A stretch of 64,000 nt of DNA, taken from the NCBI GenBank assembly GCA_015179125.1, contig WHVA01000011.1:1-64000 (forward strand), written 5' to 3'. A program made the position numbers and the translations under genes. Origin of the DNA: Gautieria morchelliformis (Eukaryota; Basidiomycota; Agaricomycetes; Gomphales; Gomphaceae). Positions 1-10,086 of the stretch are shown one piece after another. The notes below the pieces were generated by a model. The model saw only the letters and a list, made by a program, of their open reading frames with translations, was not told the DNA's origin and searched no databases. Every line of letters begins with the position of its first letter. The stretch's first letter is position 1.

Positions 1-840
1 TTGGGCCTGGTTTGGCTCAGCCTATTGGCGGCTTGGCCTGGGCCAAGCTGTGCCCATCACTACCGCTGAAGGAGTTCCTTCAGCGGCGAGAGTGACCCCC
101 AGGTGGTGGGCTGGCGTTGTTTTGGAACCCTTCAAGACTTTGATGTTATTGCTAACACTTCAATCTATCAGAACGTGTCATTTACGAGACTCAAAGAATA
201 TTAAACAATGCTGCAGCACAACTCCAGAAATAATTTAATATTTGTACCTTGGTTGCAATCCGCGTAAGAACTAGTCCAAGTTAATACAGATGGAAGGCAA
301 TATGTTTCTTAGCAGCACTGAACAAAAAACTAAAAGACTGTAGGTTCAAGGACACTATCAGGGTCCAAGCGTATTCCAAAATATAAAGGAATGTACTTAG
401 CAGGCGAGTTTATAAATGGACTGCCCTGATAATCTACCAGCGCACTGCAATAAAACGAGGGACAAGTTTTGTGAACAAAGCAACTTGTGAAAGTCTCTAA
501 TCAGGAAAATCAACTGACTAGATCGTCTTGAGTATTGGAGTGCGAATGGCAAGACTTTCAATTGACAGACTCACTCTGTAGAATTACACCCGGAGGATTA
601 ATCCAAGTGGCTAAGCAGTAAAGTAACTACTTAACAAGGGATTAGACACTAAAGTAAGTGAATAACCCTAGCTGGGATTAGCAGCTTAGTAAGATGCAAG
701 TCACATGAAGTCATGTGTAGGATAGAAGATAGGTAGATTGGCTGATAAAAGGCAGGCAAAGAGGGCCTCCTTTTATATCGTATTGTACAGGCGCTTAACT
801 AAGCGGTAGGACCTTCTATCTATTAATGGAATGGGGGAAT
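1..840. other. Intergenic, no gene seen
   Basis: Only short, unrelated reading frames occur here and none carries a recognisable domain. A CT-rich, TATA-like stretch near 770-785 could belong to an old LTR, but no paired copy or target duplication was found. Confidence 0.5.
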
Positions 841-1062
841 GAGTCATGAAGAAGCTTTCGGAATGTGTGGGAAGGTTCTGTCTGACTCATAATGACTCAC
901 AGTGACTGGAAATGACTCCTACTGGTGACTCCACTAGGTTTTCCACCAATCAGGGCTTGATTTGTCAGGAATGAGTCATTAATTGGGCCCATGTGATTCA
1001 TGACAGCTTGGGTGAGTCATGTGCATGTGACTCACCAAGGTGTGCATGAGTCAGTTGAGTCA
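841..1062. repeat. Cluster of TGACTC/GAGTCA motifs
   Basis: Ten copies of the hexamer TGACTC or its complement GAGTCA lie in 222 bp, at 841, 883, 893, 913, 926, 973, 1014, 1028, 1048 and 1057. Fewer than one would be expected by chance. The hexamer is the core of the TGACTCA site bound by Gcn4/AP-1 type bZIP proteins. The spacing is irregular, so this is not a simple tandem repeat. No gene start lies directly beside it; the nearest recognised gene is the hydrolase ending at 2370. It may be a regulatory cluster or part of an unrecognised mobile element. Confidence 0.5.
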
Positions 1063-1660
1063 TTGAGGCTGTACAAGCAAATGACTAGGCTTTTCAAACT
1101 CAGAGGCTGAGTCTGAAGGAGCCACCTGACCAGATTTGTGGGTGACCACGGGTGCACAAGCCACGAGTGACACGAGCGTCCGGTCAGAGTTTGAAATCGG
1201 AAGTCCGAAACAGAGTTGTGGGGACGTGTGTATCCACAACTCTGCTGCACAGAAATAAGTGAGTTTGAGTGAAGACAGCCTCGGAAAAATAGGTAAAATT
1301 CATAGATAATTAGAGGGATGTTTGAATAGGCCTTATGAGGATAGTAAACATTTTTATGATGGCGATAATTGGTTGTTTTAAAGGCCTTTGATGCAGACTA
1401 CAAATTTACAGTAAAGAGACATTTGAAGGCTGGTTGAACAGCAGTTCCCATACAGGCGTCCCCTTCACCAGCATGGTCGACCAGCTGGGGGCCACTCACA
1501 TAAGCCCCACCCAGCATCAGCCACTGCATGTCCTGCAGCGATCTAAGGGTTGCCAAGTCAGATGGTGTTGAGCTAATTTAAGTTCAGTCACATGTCACAG
1601 CTACCTTTGAACCAGTGAACTAGGTAAAATTTCATGTCATACCACTGATCTCTGAACAAG

Positions 1661-1829
1661 TGGTTGTAATGGTACAGTAGTATAAAAGGCTTGCTGGCAG
1701 TAGGGATCTTAAACTTTTTTCTCTTTGGATGTTCCCTCTGTCAGGTGAGAATCCCTTCTATTGTATATTCCCCTCTGTTGGCTTGCATGACTGTGTGATC
1801 TCTATGATGCATGAGGGTTGCCCTTACAA
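1661..1829 (+). repeat. Short LTR-like remnant (TGTCAGGTGAG type)
   Basis: A TATA-like motif near 1680 is followed by CTCTTTGGAT, then TGTCAGGTGAGAATCCC at about 1739, and the block ends GGGTTGCCCTTACA at 1829. The same start and end strings recur at 59193-59310, and a decayed end is found near 62200-62255. The ending CCCTTACA and the CTTTGGAT motif also occur in the LTRs of element 4 (17166-17405). It is therefore probably an LTR fragment or a very small LTR-type element. No 5-bp target duplication was found. Confidence 0.45.
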
Positions 1830-2369
1830 CAACAGAGAGGAGCCAGTGAACAGATAATTGAGATAACATGCCTTGGAACCCACATATACTGATTCTTGGC
1901 CCAAGGGCAATCCTGCACTAGAGCCCAGGCAGGGTGCTGCATGAATGTGTCCTGACCATACAAACATCCAGGGAGGCTCAGGAATGAACAATGATGGGAA
2001 TAGTGATGAATCATAGCATTGGTCAGGGGAAGTTGGTCATGAATGATGGGAGGAGCAAAGGCAAATGATGCAAATGTTGAATGGTTACTTAGAGAATCAA
2101 TCAAACAGCAAATGGGTCAAAATGGAACATAGAGGTGTACACAGGTGAAATGTGGGGGCCTCCCTAGCCACTCCATCTCTACCCTATTACATAAAGTTAA
2201 TATATCATTAACAGTAATAAGGACATGTTTTATGAGTTTTGATAAAATCATTATTTTAAGAAGTTTCAAGGGCTGCAGAAAACATTTGGCGGGATTGATC
2301 CACTTCCTGTCCAACGATAGTTCTGATAGTGCGCAGTATCGTAATTTAACAACTCGGCAGTAAAAACCA

Positions 2370-3748
2370 TCAAAGCAATCCTTGCCGTTGCTTGAGTTCT
2401 AAATCCTCTTTGATTTTGTACACAGAACGAGCATCCTGTTGTTAGAGTAAGTAACAAGGACGAGGCGCGAGATGGGACAGACTTGAAGTATTTCAAGATC
2501 TATTTCGACGACTCTCATTTCTTCTTCAGCGGATTCAATACGGGTAACAGCTCCCTTGAAAGGTAATGCTACGCCCGAACGACCCAAAAATCCAAGTTCC
2601 TGCGGTCCTCCACAGCTAGGAGGCAAATGGTTATACTTAGACAGGAAAGTGCGAAAGAAACAGACTTTACGAAGACAACACAGCACTCGTTTTCGTAGGC
2701 GCGATTCACCAGAAGGCTATCGAGCCAAGCAATCTCACCAGCACCCCTATCAGTGGCGAACTGCCGTTAGTGAGATTAAACCATGAGAAAGGTGATGCCG
2801 CATACTGTGGGTCGTGCCCTTGGCCTACTTCACCGACGTCTCCAAAAACCCAGTACGTCGGCACGATAACCACTTCCACGCCTTGGCGAAGCAACGCACG
2901 AAACGCCTCGGGCCACGCTATATCCCAACCTGCAAGTGTCAACATGTCGATCAAGATTGAAGATGAAGATGGCAAAGGAAACGTGAATCCCTCCTCACAG
3001 ATGAGTAGTCCCGCTTTAAACAAATCCGTCTCGAAAATCTGGTGTTCTTCTAGATCCCCTTGAAGATATTCCTGACCAGATGGATCCTATAGCATGCTGT
3101 TTATGTAAGATGCTGTCGAATAAGCGCACCTTCTCTCTAATGCAGCATACATTATTGATGAGGAAGAGATATGAGATATGGACCTAGAGTAAAATAAAAA
3201 TGGGAACCAACGGGTGCCTATATACGCTGAGTCACAGCACAACCAGCTAGAGGAAACCAAGGTACCAGAGATGCTTCTTTCGATATTCACCGAGCACGCG
3301 TCCATGCTTGTCAATGTATCGTGCGCTTGATAAAGCATTGCCCTCAAAACGCGCAACAAACTAACCACCAGAAACGTACGTGTTGAAAAGGTGTGCAGAA
3401 TTATTTGGGCTCCTTTCAACGATAGTCCCAGCAACAATGTCGATGTTATATCGTTGGGCCAACACTTGTAAGTCTCCCAACCAGTGGCCTTCGTCAAAGG
3501 CCAGATTCAAGTGGTCGGCAATCACTCCTTGTATGAGAGAATTGATGAGCGAAATAGATGTAACATAATTATCGTTTATGTGGGTACCGACCGGTCAGGA
3601 AGTATTCGGGAAAGACGATTAAGTCAGCCCGCTGATCCGCTGCAGAAGAAACAAAAACAGTAAGCTTTGCGAAGTTATTCGACACTGAGCCTGTGGTAGG
3701 CGGCTCTGAGGCAAATTGACAAATTGCGATACGAACAGGACGAGGCAT
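2370..3748 (-). CDS. Carbon-nitrogen hydrolase (nitrilase superfamily)
   Basis: Members of this superfamily hydrolyse non-peptide C-N bonds in nitriles or amides with a Glu-Lys-Cys triad; the substrate here cannot be told. The start ATG is at 3748 and opens with MPRPVRIAICQFA. The catalytic Glu lies in LIVFPEYFLTG, the Lys in GEYRKKHLW (exon 3325-3266) and the Cys in LLICWDIAWPEAF, followed by VEVVIVPTYW. The Cys codon is split by an intron (2930-2998): T ends one exon at 2999 and GT begins the next at 2929. The C-terminal part gives RAYENECCVVF and CGGPQELGFLGRSG, and the stop is at 2370-2372. About six short introns are needed; the junctions near 3090-3265 and 2740-2860 could not be resolved with certainty. 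The exons otherwise read cleanly, so I take it as a functional host gene. Confidence 0.85.
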
Positions 3749-4279
3749 TACGTATAGTGAAGGATTACTTACGTCATCTTACATGGCTTGGAGCGCTCAG
3801 TGCTGAGCTCATCATTCCACTCGCCATTATTGCTACTACCAAGCTCTTATGTAACTGTTGCCTAGCCTTAGCGATTTCAGGATTGACTCTAATTGGGCCC
3901 ATTACATTATTACAGGCCTGGATTATCCAATGCCACACTGTATATAGGTCGCATTAGAAAAAATTGCAATGTCTTGTCGAGCGGAGGCTTCACTGAGATG
4001 GTCACAAGCTGTACAATAACACATGTGTCATAAGCAAGCAGGCACCAAGATGTAGATTCGTGGCAGGTCGTAATGATTCGTGAAGCAAGTGGCCAAAAAT
4101 GTAAAAGTGCTCTGGTGAGGAAAGGGTGATAAGTTCTATAGTGAGTATCACCCCTTCAATGTGGGCAAGACGGCGTGATCCAGACTGACGAGGCAGAGAC
4201 GAATAAACAGCAATGGTGGAATACGATATAGAACGCTGAAACCACGGTAAGCATGTGAAACCGTGACGCCACGGCACAC
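3749..4279. other. Intergenic between two minus-strand genes
   Basis: No coding exon was recognised. The stretch lies upstream of the hydrolase start at 3748 and downstream of the stop at 4280, so it should hold the hydrolase promoter and the 3' end of its neighbour. Confidence 0.5.
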
Positions 4280-4870
4280 TCATGTCTGTGTCTTTCCAGC
4301 GGCGGAGCTTGGTCTGCTGCCGGAGACGCCGGGGTGGAGGACGCTCTCGCTCTGTCCCCGAGGTCGTCCACTAAGTTCTGAAGCTTTGCTAGAGGACGTG
4401 GTCGCGAGAGATGAATCATCCCGCGATGGTCTCGAGAAGAAATCGTCATCAGGCTCGTAGGGCGAAGAATCGGAGTTTATCTACAATCACATGCATTGTT
4501 GTATTAGCCATTAAGAAACAGATCATTCACTGGAGCGTACCCATTTTCCCAATTCCTCACTTAATCTCTGCTCATCCTCCTTGCTCAGCTTTAAATCCTT
4601 TCCTTTCTCAGCATGAAGCCGTAAAAGGTCGCTAAGACTTTGACGACCTTTCGCACCCCCTGGTGTTCCTTCGTTTTCGGTGTCAACGACATGGACAGTA
4701 GCCACCCGGGAGGTTGATGGCGTTTGGGGGGGTTCAGGGTCGGCTTGAATTTCAGACGCAGAGCGATCCCAATCTTCTGACGTTGAGCTTGACGAGCCAA
4801 TAGATAGATTGGATAAAGACGCTTCGAGTTGTGGAGTGGGATTCCTACTTGTGATGAAATCCTTTGCCAT
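4280..4870 (-). CDS. Conserved fungal protein of unknown function, 176 aa, two exons
   Basis: Exon 1 (4870-4541) begins MAKDFITSRNPTP and exon 2 (4480-4280) ends GKTQT before TGA. The 60-nt intron 4481-4540 has a GTACGC donor and TAG acceptor and keeps the frame (110 codons, then 67 including the stop). The N-terminal half is Ser/Thr/Pro-rich and probably disordered. A central segment around residues 85-112, with LSDLLRLHAEKG, looks helical and charged. A short acidic/aromatic motif, PYEPDDDFFSRP, follows the splice junction. The pattern resembles small hypothetical proteins of agaricomycetes, but I assign no function. No signal peptide or membrane segment is visible. Confidence 0.7.
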
Positions 4871-5318
4871 TATTAGGTGGAATATGGGGAGATGCGCTTG
4901 CGCGTGAGCACAAATTGTAGGGTAGGGCGTGCGTTATGCAAAGGATATGTAACAATCCTCGTGTCGTGATGCTAATAAGAAAGATGAAATATAAGTCGTG
5001 ACTTATAGTAATGGGTGGCGGCCGTGGGCAACCAAAGCCACTTAGCGCGTCGGCCTTTTGTGAAAGTTAAGTGGAACGCGATAAGTAACGCGTATGTTGT
5101 AACATGTTTGCTACGGCGTCTACTCGTGACACTACGAGTGTAACGGAATTCCTTATCTTTATTGATTCATATCACGTGATGCATTGACATCATAGGTTGG
5201 AATCTTACCGTCTGTCCAACCTGCTGTACAACGCTTGAGCCTAATTACGACTAGAGCGAGTAGTAGTGGAAGTCTTTAGACAAAAGGCATCCTATTATAA
5301 GGCCAGAAGCACGTCTCC
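4871..5318. promoter_or_regulatory. Shared upstream region of divergent genes
   Basis: This 448-bp gap separates the start of the minus-strand protein gene (4870) from the plus-strand DJ-1-like gene (about 5319), so it should contain both promoters. The sequence attataag near 5292 could act as a TATA-like element for the DJ-1 gene. No other site was identified. Confidence 0.4.
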
Positions 5319-6235
5319 ATGCAACAGCTTCTTCTTTCTTTTCCGAGTAAGCCAACATGCAGGATGGTTATTTTTACAGTAACAACAGCTGAATCATGTG
5401 TTTCTTTTCCCATGGAGGGTTACTCAATAGATCCGCCTCAGGGCCTGACTTACAGTAATCTGCCTTTACTATTTAGTACCATCACCTACGATGTCCTTGT
5501 TCAAGGAGGCGTGTCTTGTGCTTCAGCCCTCGTCAAAGCCCCTAAACAAGCTCGCGCCGATATACCATGGGTAAAATGCCCTCGTGGTGTCAGAATTGTG
5601 GCAGACAAAGACCTTGACGATATAGAGTTGACAGTACGCAGCTAAAAGCACGGTGATGACGTCTGACGATGTATCGGGTTTCAATTACTCTTGAGCAGGA
5701 GTTGTTCGACCTCGTCGTTGTTCCAGGTGGTGCTGAAGGCGCTAAAACCATATCTCAAGACGGACGCGTTCAAAGGATGCTGCAGAATCATTACCAACAG
5801 GGAAAATTAGTGGCGATGATATGCGCAGGCTCAGTGGCCGCCAAAACTGCCAAAATCGGACTCGGAAGTGCATTAACTTCTCATCCATCTGTGAAGGAGG
5901 ACCTAGAACAAGGTGCATAGGAGGAGACGCGTTTAACAGCCTCGTACGACGCTCATCAAGATTACATACTCAGATTACAAGTATTCCGACGACAGTGTCG
6001 TTCGCTCTGAAAACTTAATCACGAGGTTTGCCGCGTACATTTTATACGATGATGGCGGCTAACACCCAGTAGTCGTGGGCCAGGGACGACTTTCCCGTTC
6101 GCTCTTAAGCTTGTCGAGGCGTTGCAGGGGGGAGAAAGGCGACAAGAGATTGATATTCCAATCAGAGTAGAGTGCCGAAATATTTTTCAGAATGCAATGC
6201 AGATAACAGCTGCAACGCGACGTCAACAAGGCTGA
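5319..6235 (+). CDS. DJ-1/PfpI family protein
   Basis: Proteins of this family are small cytosolic enzymes or chaperones of the glutamine amidotransferase-like fold, linked to oxidative stress and glyoxal detoxification. Matching blocks in order are ITYDVLVQGGVSCASALV, VKCPRGVRIVADKDLDDIE, FDLVVVPGGAEGAKTIS, and the nucleophile elbow VAMICAGSVAAK with the conserved Cys. Then come LTSHPSVKEDLEQ, DYKYSDDSVV and RGPGTTFPFALKLVEAL. Introns at 5634-5698, 5913-5973 and 6026-6072 have GT...AG ends and rejoin the frame. The stop is at 6233-6235. The first exon is uncertain: the expected N-terminal strand and its conserved Glu could not be placed between 5319 and about 5470. The gene may start at another ATG or be damaged there. 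Confidence 0.8.
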
Positions 6236-6397
6236 TTATGTAATATTATTACAGAAGGACACGGGTAAATCACGTGACTAGTTGCTACGCGTAGTGTGGG
6301 AACATTCCTTCGGTAAATAACTGCCTCTTTCTTCTTTACTCCACCACCTTCATCTGTCGTCTAACCACATTACGGTTTTTCAAAAAATTGCAGTTTG
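6236..6397. promoter_or_regulatory. Short gap before the cyclin-like gene
   Basis: A 162-bp gap separates the DJ-1-like stop from the first plausible ATG of the cyclin-like gene at 6398. Pyrimidine-rich runs near 6325-6345 are common just upstream of basidiomycete start codons. Confidence 0.35.
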
Positions 6398-8272
6398 ATG
6401 AGCTCCAGCATTCCGGTGTGTTTTCGAATTATAATCCTCCATCTCAACTTTCTGACGCAATTACAGACAAGGCGGCTGACGCGCCACCCGGATCCCAGAT
6501 GAGAATGCAGGCAAGGGTCGGGTTCCTCTTTTGCGTGGCACCGCGAAGTCTGTGGAACGACAGCAGCGACAGCAGGACCTTCGAGACCTACAGCAAGCGC
6601 GATGACCTTAGACGTCAACCTGCAAAATAAGCGAAAGCGAGAAGCACTTGGCGAAGTCACCAACAACAAGAATAAGGGCATTGGAAAAGGCATTCAGAAG
6701 GATGGAAGTACAGCCAAGCCCCATGTCCTTATCGCCACCAAGCCCGCCCGCCCAACTATCAAAGCTCCGCCAAGGAAGACTCGTGCAACATCAGTGATTC
6801 CGCCCAAGGAGACCGAGAATCAGGATGGGCAGGATCTGGAATTGGATGAGGATGCGATGATTGTGGATGAACCTGCTGCTGAGGCAGCTCCTGATCCGAC
6901 TCTCCACCGTGTCACTCGAGGACCGACAACACGCGCCTCCACGGCTCACGCGAGCGCCCCCACAGTACGTCGTCTCACCAAGGACAGCAATGACATTGCC
7001 GAAGTGGAGAAGGAACAAGTTGAAGATGGGGACACCCAACGCGCATTTAAGAGGTGTCGCACGTCCTCCGAGGCAGACGTCGAAGCTGTTGTAGAGACGC
7101 AAGCCGAGGTTGACACGTTGCCGGAAAAGGACCGTGTTGTGTCCAAGCGTGAACTTGAGGTCGATGCCCCCGTGCTCCACACACATGAAGAAGCCGGTGA
7201 TGAAGAAGTGACTGGCTAGGTCGATCTCGACAAAGATGATTTCGACGACCCCTACATGGTCAGTGAATATGTCGTTGACATCTTCAAGTACTTGTCCGAG
7301 TGCGAAGTAAGCGACCACTTCATTGTGGAGATATCAATCTGACCTCAGGATCCTTTAGGGCCAGACGCTCCCAAACCCTAACTACATGCAGCACCAGACA
7401 GAGTTGGGATGGTACCATCGCGGCGTACTGATGGACTATCTGATTGGCCTTCACCAAAAATTGCGCATGCTGCCAGAAACTCTCTGTCTTACCGTCAATA
7501 TTATTGACAGGTTCTTGTCCATGCGAGTTGTGTCGCTCTCCAAGCTTCAGCTTGTTGGTCCTTCTGCTCTTCTCATCTCCGCAAAGTTTGAGGAGATTTG
7601 CTCTCCATCAGTGGGAGACCTGCTCACCGCAGGAGCCATGCAAGATGACAGCGGTGAGGAGGATATGTTGAAAGCGGAGAAGTACATCTTGAAGACGCTC
7701 AACTGGAGCGTTGGTTTGTATCCCCAACCAATGAACTGGTTGCGAAGGATCAGCAAAGCGGATGATTACGATCCAGAAGTAAGAGCGCTGGCGAAATTTT
7801 TTCTGGAGATCCATATCGTCGAGAGAAGGCTATTGGGGACGAAGCCGAGCTTGATTGCTGCAGCAAGTATTTGGTTTGGGAGGCTGGTCTTGAACCATTT
7901 TGGATGGGTACGGCGCCCATTTAACATGCTTTTGGCTTGTCAACTGCTGATATGTCATCTCGCAGCCACCCAACCTCGCACATTACTCAGGATACAGCGA
8001 GAAAACAATAATTCCGGTGGCCAATATTATGCTTAATTACTGCCTTCGCGTCAAACGACATGAACACTTCATTCAGAAGTACGCCTCAAAGAGATTTAAC
8101 AAGGTTTGTTCGTTGAGGTTTGACGCTTCCATATTGACCGAGCCGGTCGGAAATACAGGTCTCCGTCTTCATCCACGACTGGGCTACTTCACGCTGGAGT
8201 GTAGGTGAGAAGATCTCCTTGATCGATGAATTACCATACCTCGCAGCGCTCGCAGAGGAGAAAGGGGATTAG
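6398..8272 (+). pseudogene. B-type cyclin-like gene, apparently disrupted
   Basis: B-type cyclins bind and activate the mitotic CDK. Exon 1 gives MSSSIP, then intron 6416-6466, then TRRLTRHPDP, then in another frame DENAGKGRVPLLRG, then in a third frame DVNLQNKRKREALGEVT. An in-frame TAG at 7217-7219 separates EEVTG from VDLDKDDFDDPYMVSEYV. The rest is well ordered: intron 7307-7358, GQTLPNPNYMQ, a cyclin box with RGVLMDYL, NIIDRFLS and AKFEEICSPSV, then LRRISKADDYD. Introns at 7908-7965 and 8104-8158 lead to PPNLAHYSGYSEKTIIPVAN and a stop at 8270-8272. Two apparent frameshifts and one nonsense codon point to a pseudogene or sequencing errors. The cyclin box is also diverged (YHRGVLMDYL where MRGILMDWL is usual), as in a decaying paralogue. 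Confidence 0.75.
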
Positions 8273-10086
8273 GATTACCTCGAAGATAGTAACATTGCTC
8301 ACCATGTTTCTCGTATGTTTATCTCCTTTTGTTCCTCTCGGCCCTCATCCATGTCCCCTCTTACTTCGATGTCCGTGCCACACTCCTCACTACATAGTCG
8401 TCGGACTTCAACCTTTGCCAGGGTTTCGATCCTTGATGATGGGCCTTGTTACCGATTACACGCTCCATTATGCTCGTCGTTCCTGTTTGTATCCTCGATG
8501 GTTTGTATATACCAGCATCACACTGCTACACTCGTGCCTGGTCGAAAATGTTACTCGTATCGATGAACTTCGGGTGAATTTGTGTGACACCAATTAGTGT
8601 AACTCCGCGCATAGACATCATCTCACCCTCTTTGTATTGACTTCTTGAGCCTACTGTCAAACTCTACGTCAGATTCTGTGCACCGTTACACCGTGGCGAC
8701 TCGACGAGCGTATCTTCCTTTGCGGGTAGCAATGTGTTAATCAAGAATTGCTCGCCGAGTAATGACGATTTGAGGCGGACATGATCCCAGGAAGTAGAGA
8801 CTCGTGACTCAATAGGCCGCATGGGTCGGACGACCTTGCGGTGCTCCTCTACAAGTTTCTCGGTATGCCTTCATCCCAGCTAAAAATTAATGACCACAGG
8901 TCTGGACTCTGAAGGTCCGTCAAGTTTCTTTTTTTGTTTTGACATTTTATACGTTCCGATTCTGGGGTGTCGTATACGGCGCTGTCCGGAGCTGTGTAGA
9001 ATTTGCGCCTAAGAAACAGGGAGAAGATGTCATAGCCATCTTCTAGTATACACTCCACCAAAGTTCTCTGTCCTTAATATCCTTTTGCCGCTGACACACT
9101 TCGTCTGACATCTCCTTTTTGAAATAGGTTCGAAGGTATCACTGACCTTGATGTGGACACTGAACGAGCTGAATCTCCAGGTAGTCGAGACATCCCCGTG
9201 TAAATCAATGTGTCGGGACAGTCTGACAAACTGCCACACCTTCAACTTGAATGACAGAGCAAGGTATGGGGCATATTTGCACCCCGGAAAGCAAACTTCT
9301 GCTTGGTATCGACCCGCGAACTTCATTCAATACACAACGTGTAATACATGTGCCCAGGATTGTACCCGAAGGCGCGTTTTATTTATATACGCTGTTCTGA
9401 TGCCCATCCTATTCGCAGTTATTCCAAGCTTCTTCACAGCCGGCGTGATCGTGACGAGCTTTGGGTGCGTTCACCTGCATTTACCCATCCATAAGAGGTT
9501 AATGACCTACGCATTCAGTTACCGAAACTCTGTTCTGAAATCTGTTCCGTAACTAACTGACGGGATCTTATCTGAAATGAATGCTTGGGCTATCACCGGC
9601 CTGGCCCACTTACCTGTTCTCTCCGTCGCCCTACAGTAGGGTTGAATTGCCGGTTGACGTAAGACGCTCATCCATTTACCATGCCAAGGCTGAGCTGTGC
9701 TATACATTCTTAGTGGTGAGTTTGTATTCGTCACGTGCAGGCTAGCGTCGCGCGATGTCGCACCTTTGTTTGTATCAAACCTTGGGGTGAAATCGTTCTA
9801 GTGAATGAAACTGCGGGCGGTATGGATTCCCCTATGATTATGAGTTAAGAGCTTGGTATAGTATGAGACAATTCGACAGCGGATGATTGTTTTAAGAGAT
9901 TCTGTTTTGCCGCAAGTTCAGTCAAGATGACACATGCGATGATGCCAGCATGGGCCCTTCGAAATTCCGAAGAGGGGATTTAAACGAAACTTTATTCAGA
10001 GGATTTGGAACTTGTATTACTGGTGCGTTAGTCCATCAACTATCCCTTGGGTTTTGCTCACCTCCGGTCTATAATGCTATTCCATC
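8273..10086. other. Intergenic, no gene seen
   Basis: About 1.8 kb between the cyclin-like gene and the first transposon. The reading frames here are short, overlap on both strands and show no domain. Nothing repeated elsewhere in the window was recognised. Confidence 0.5.

Noticed and set aside
1565-1829. Complete solo LTR starting TGTTGAGC
   Set aside because: No paired copy and no matching 5-bp flanks; only the right-hand part is supported by similarity to other copies.
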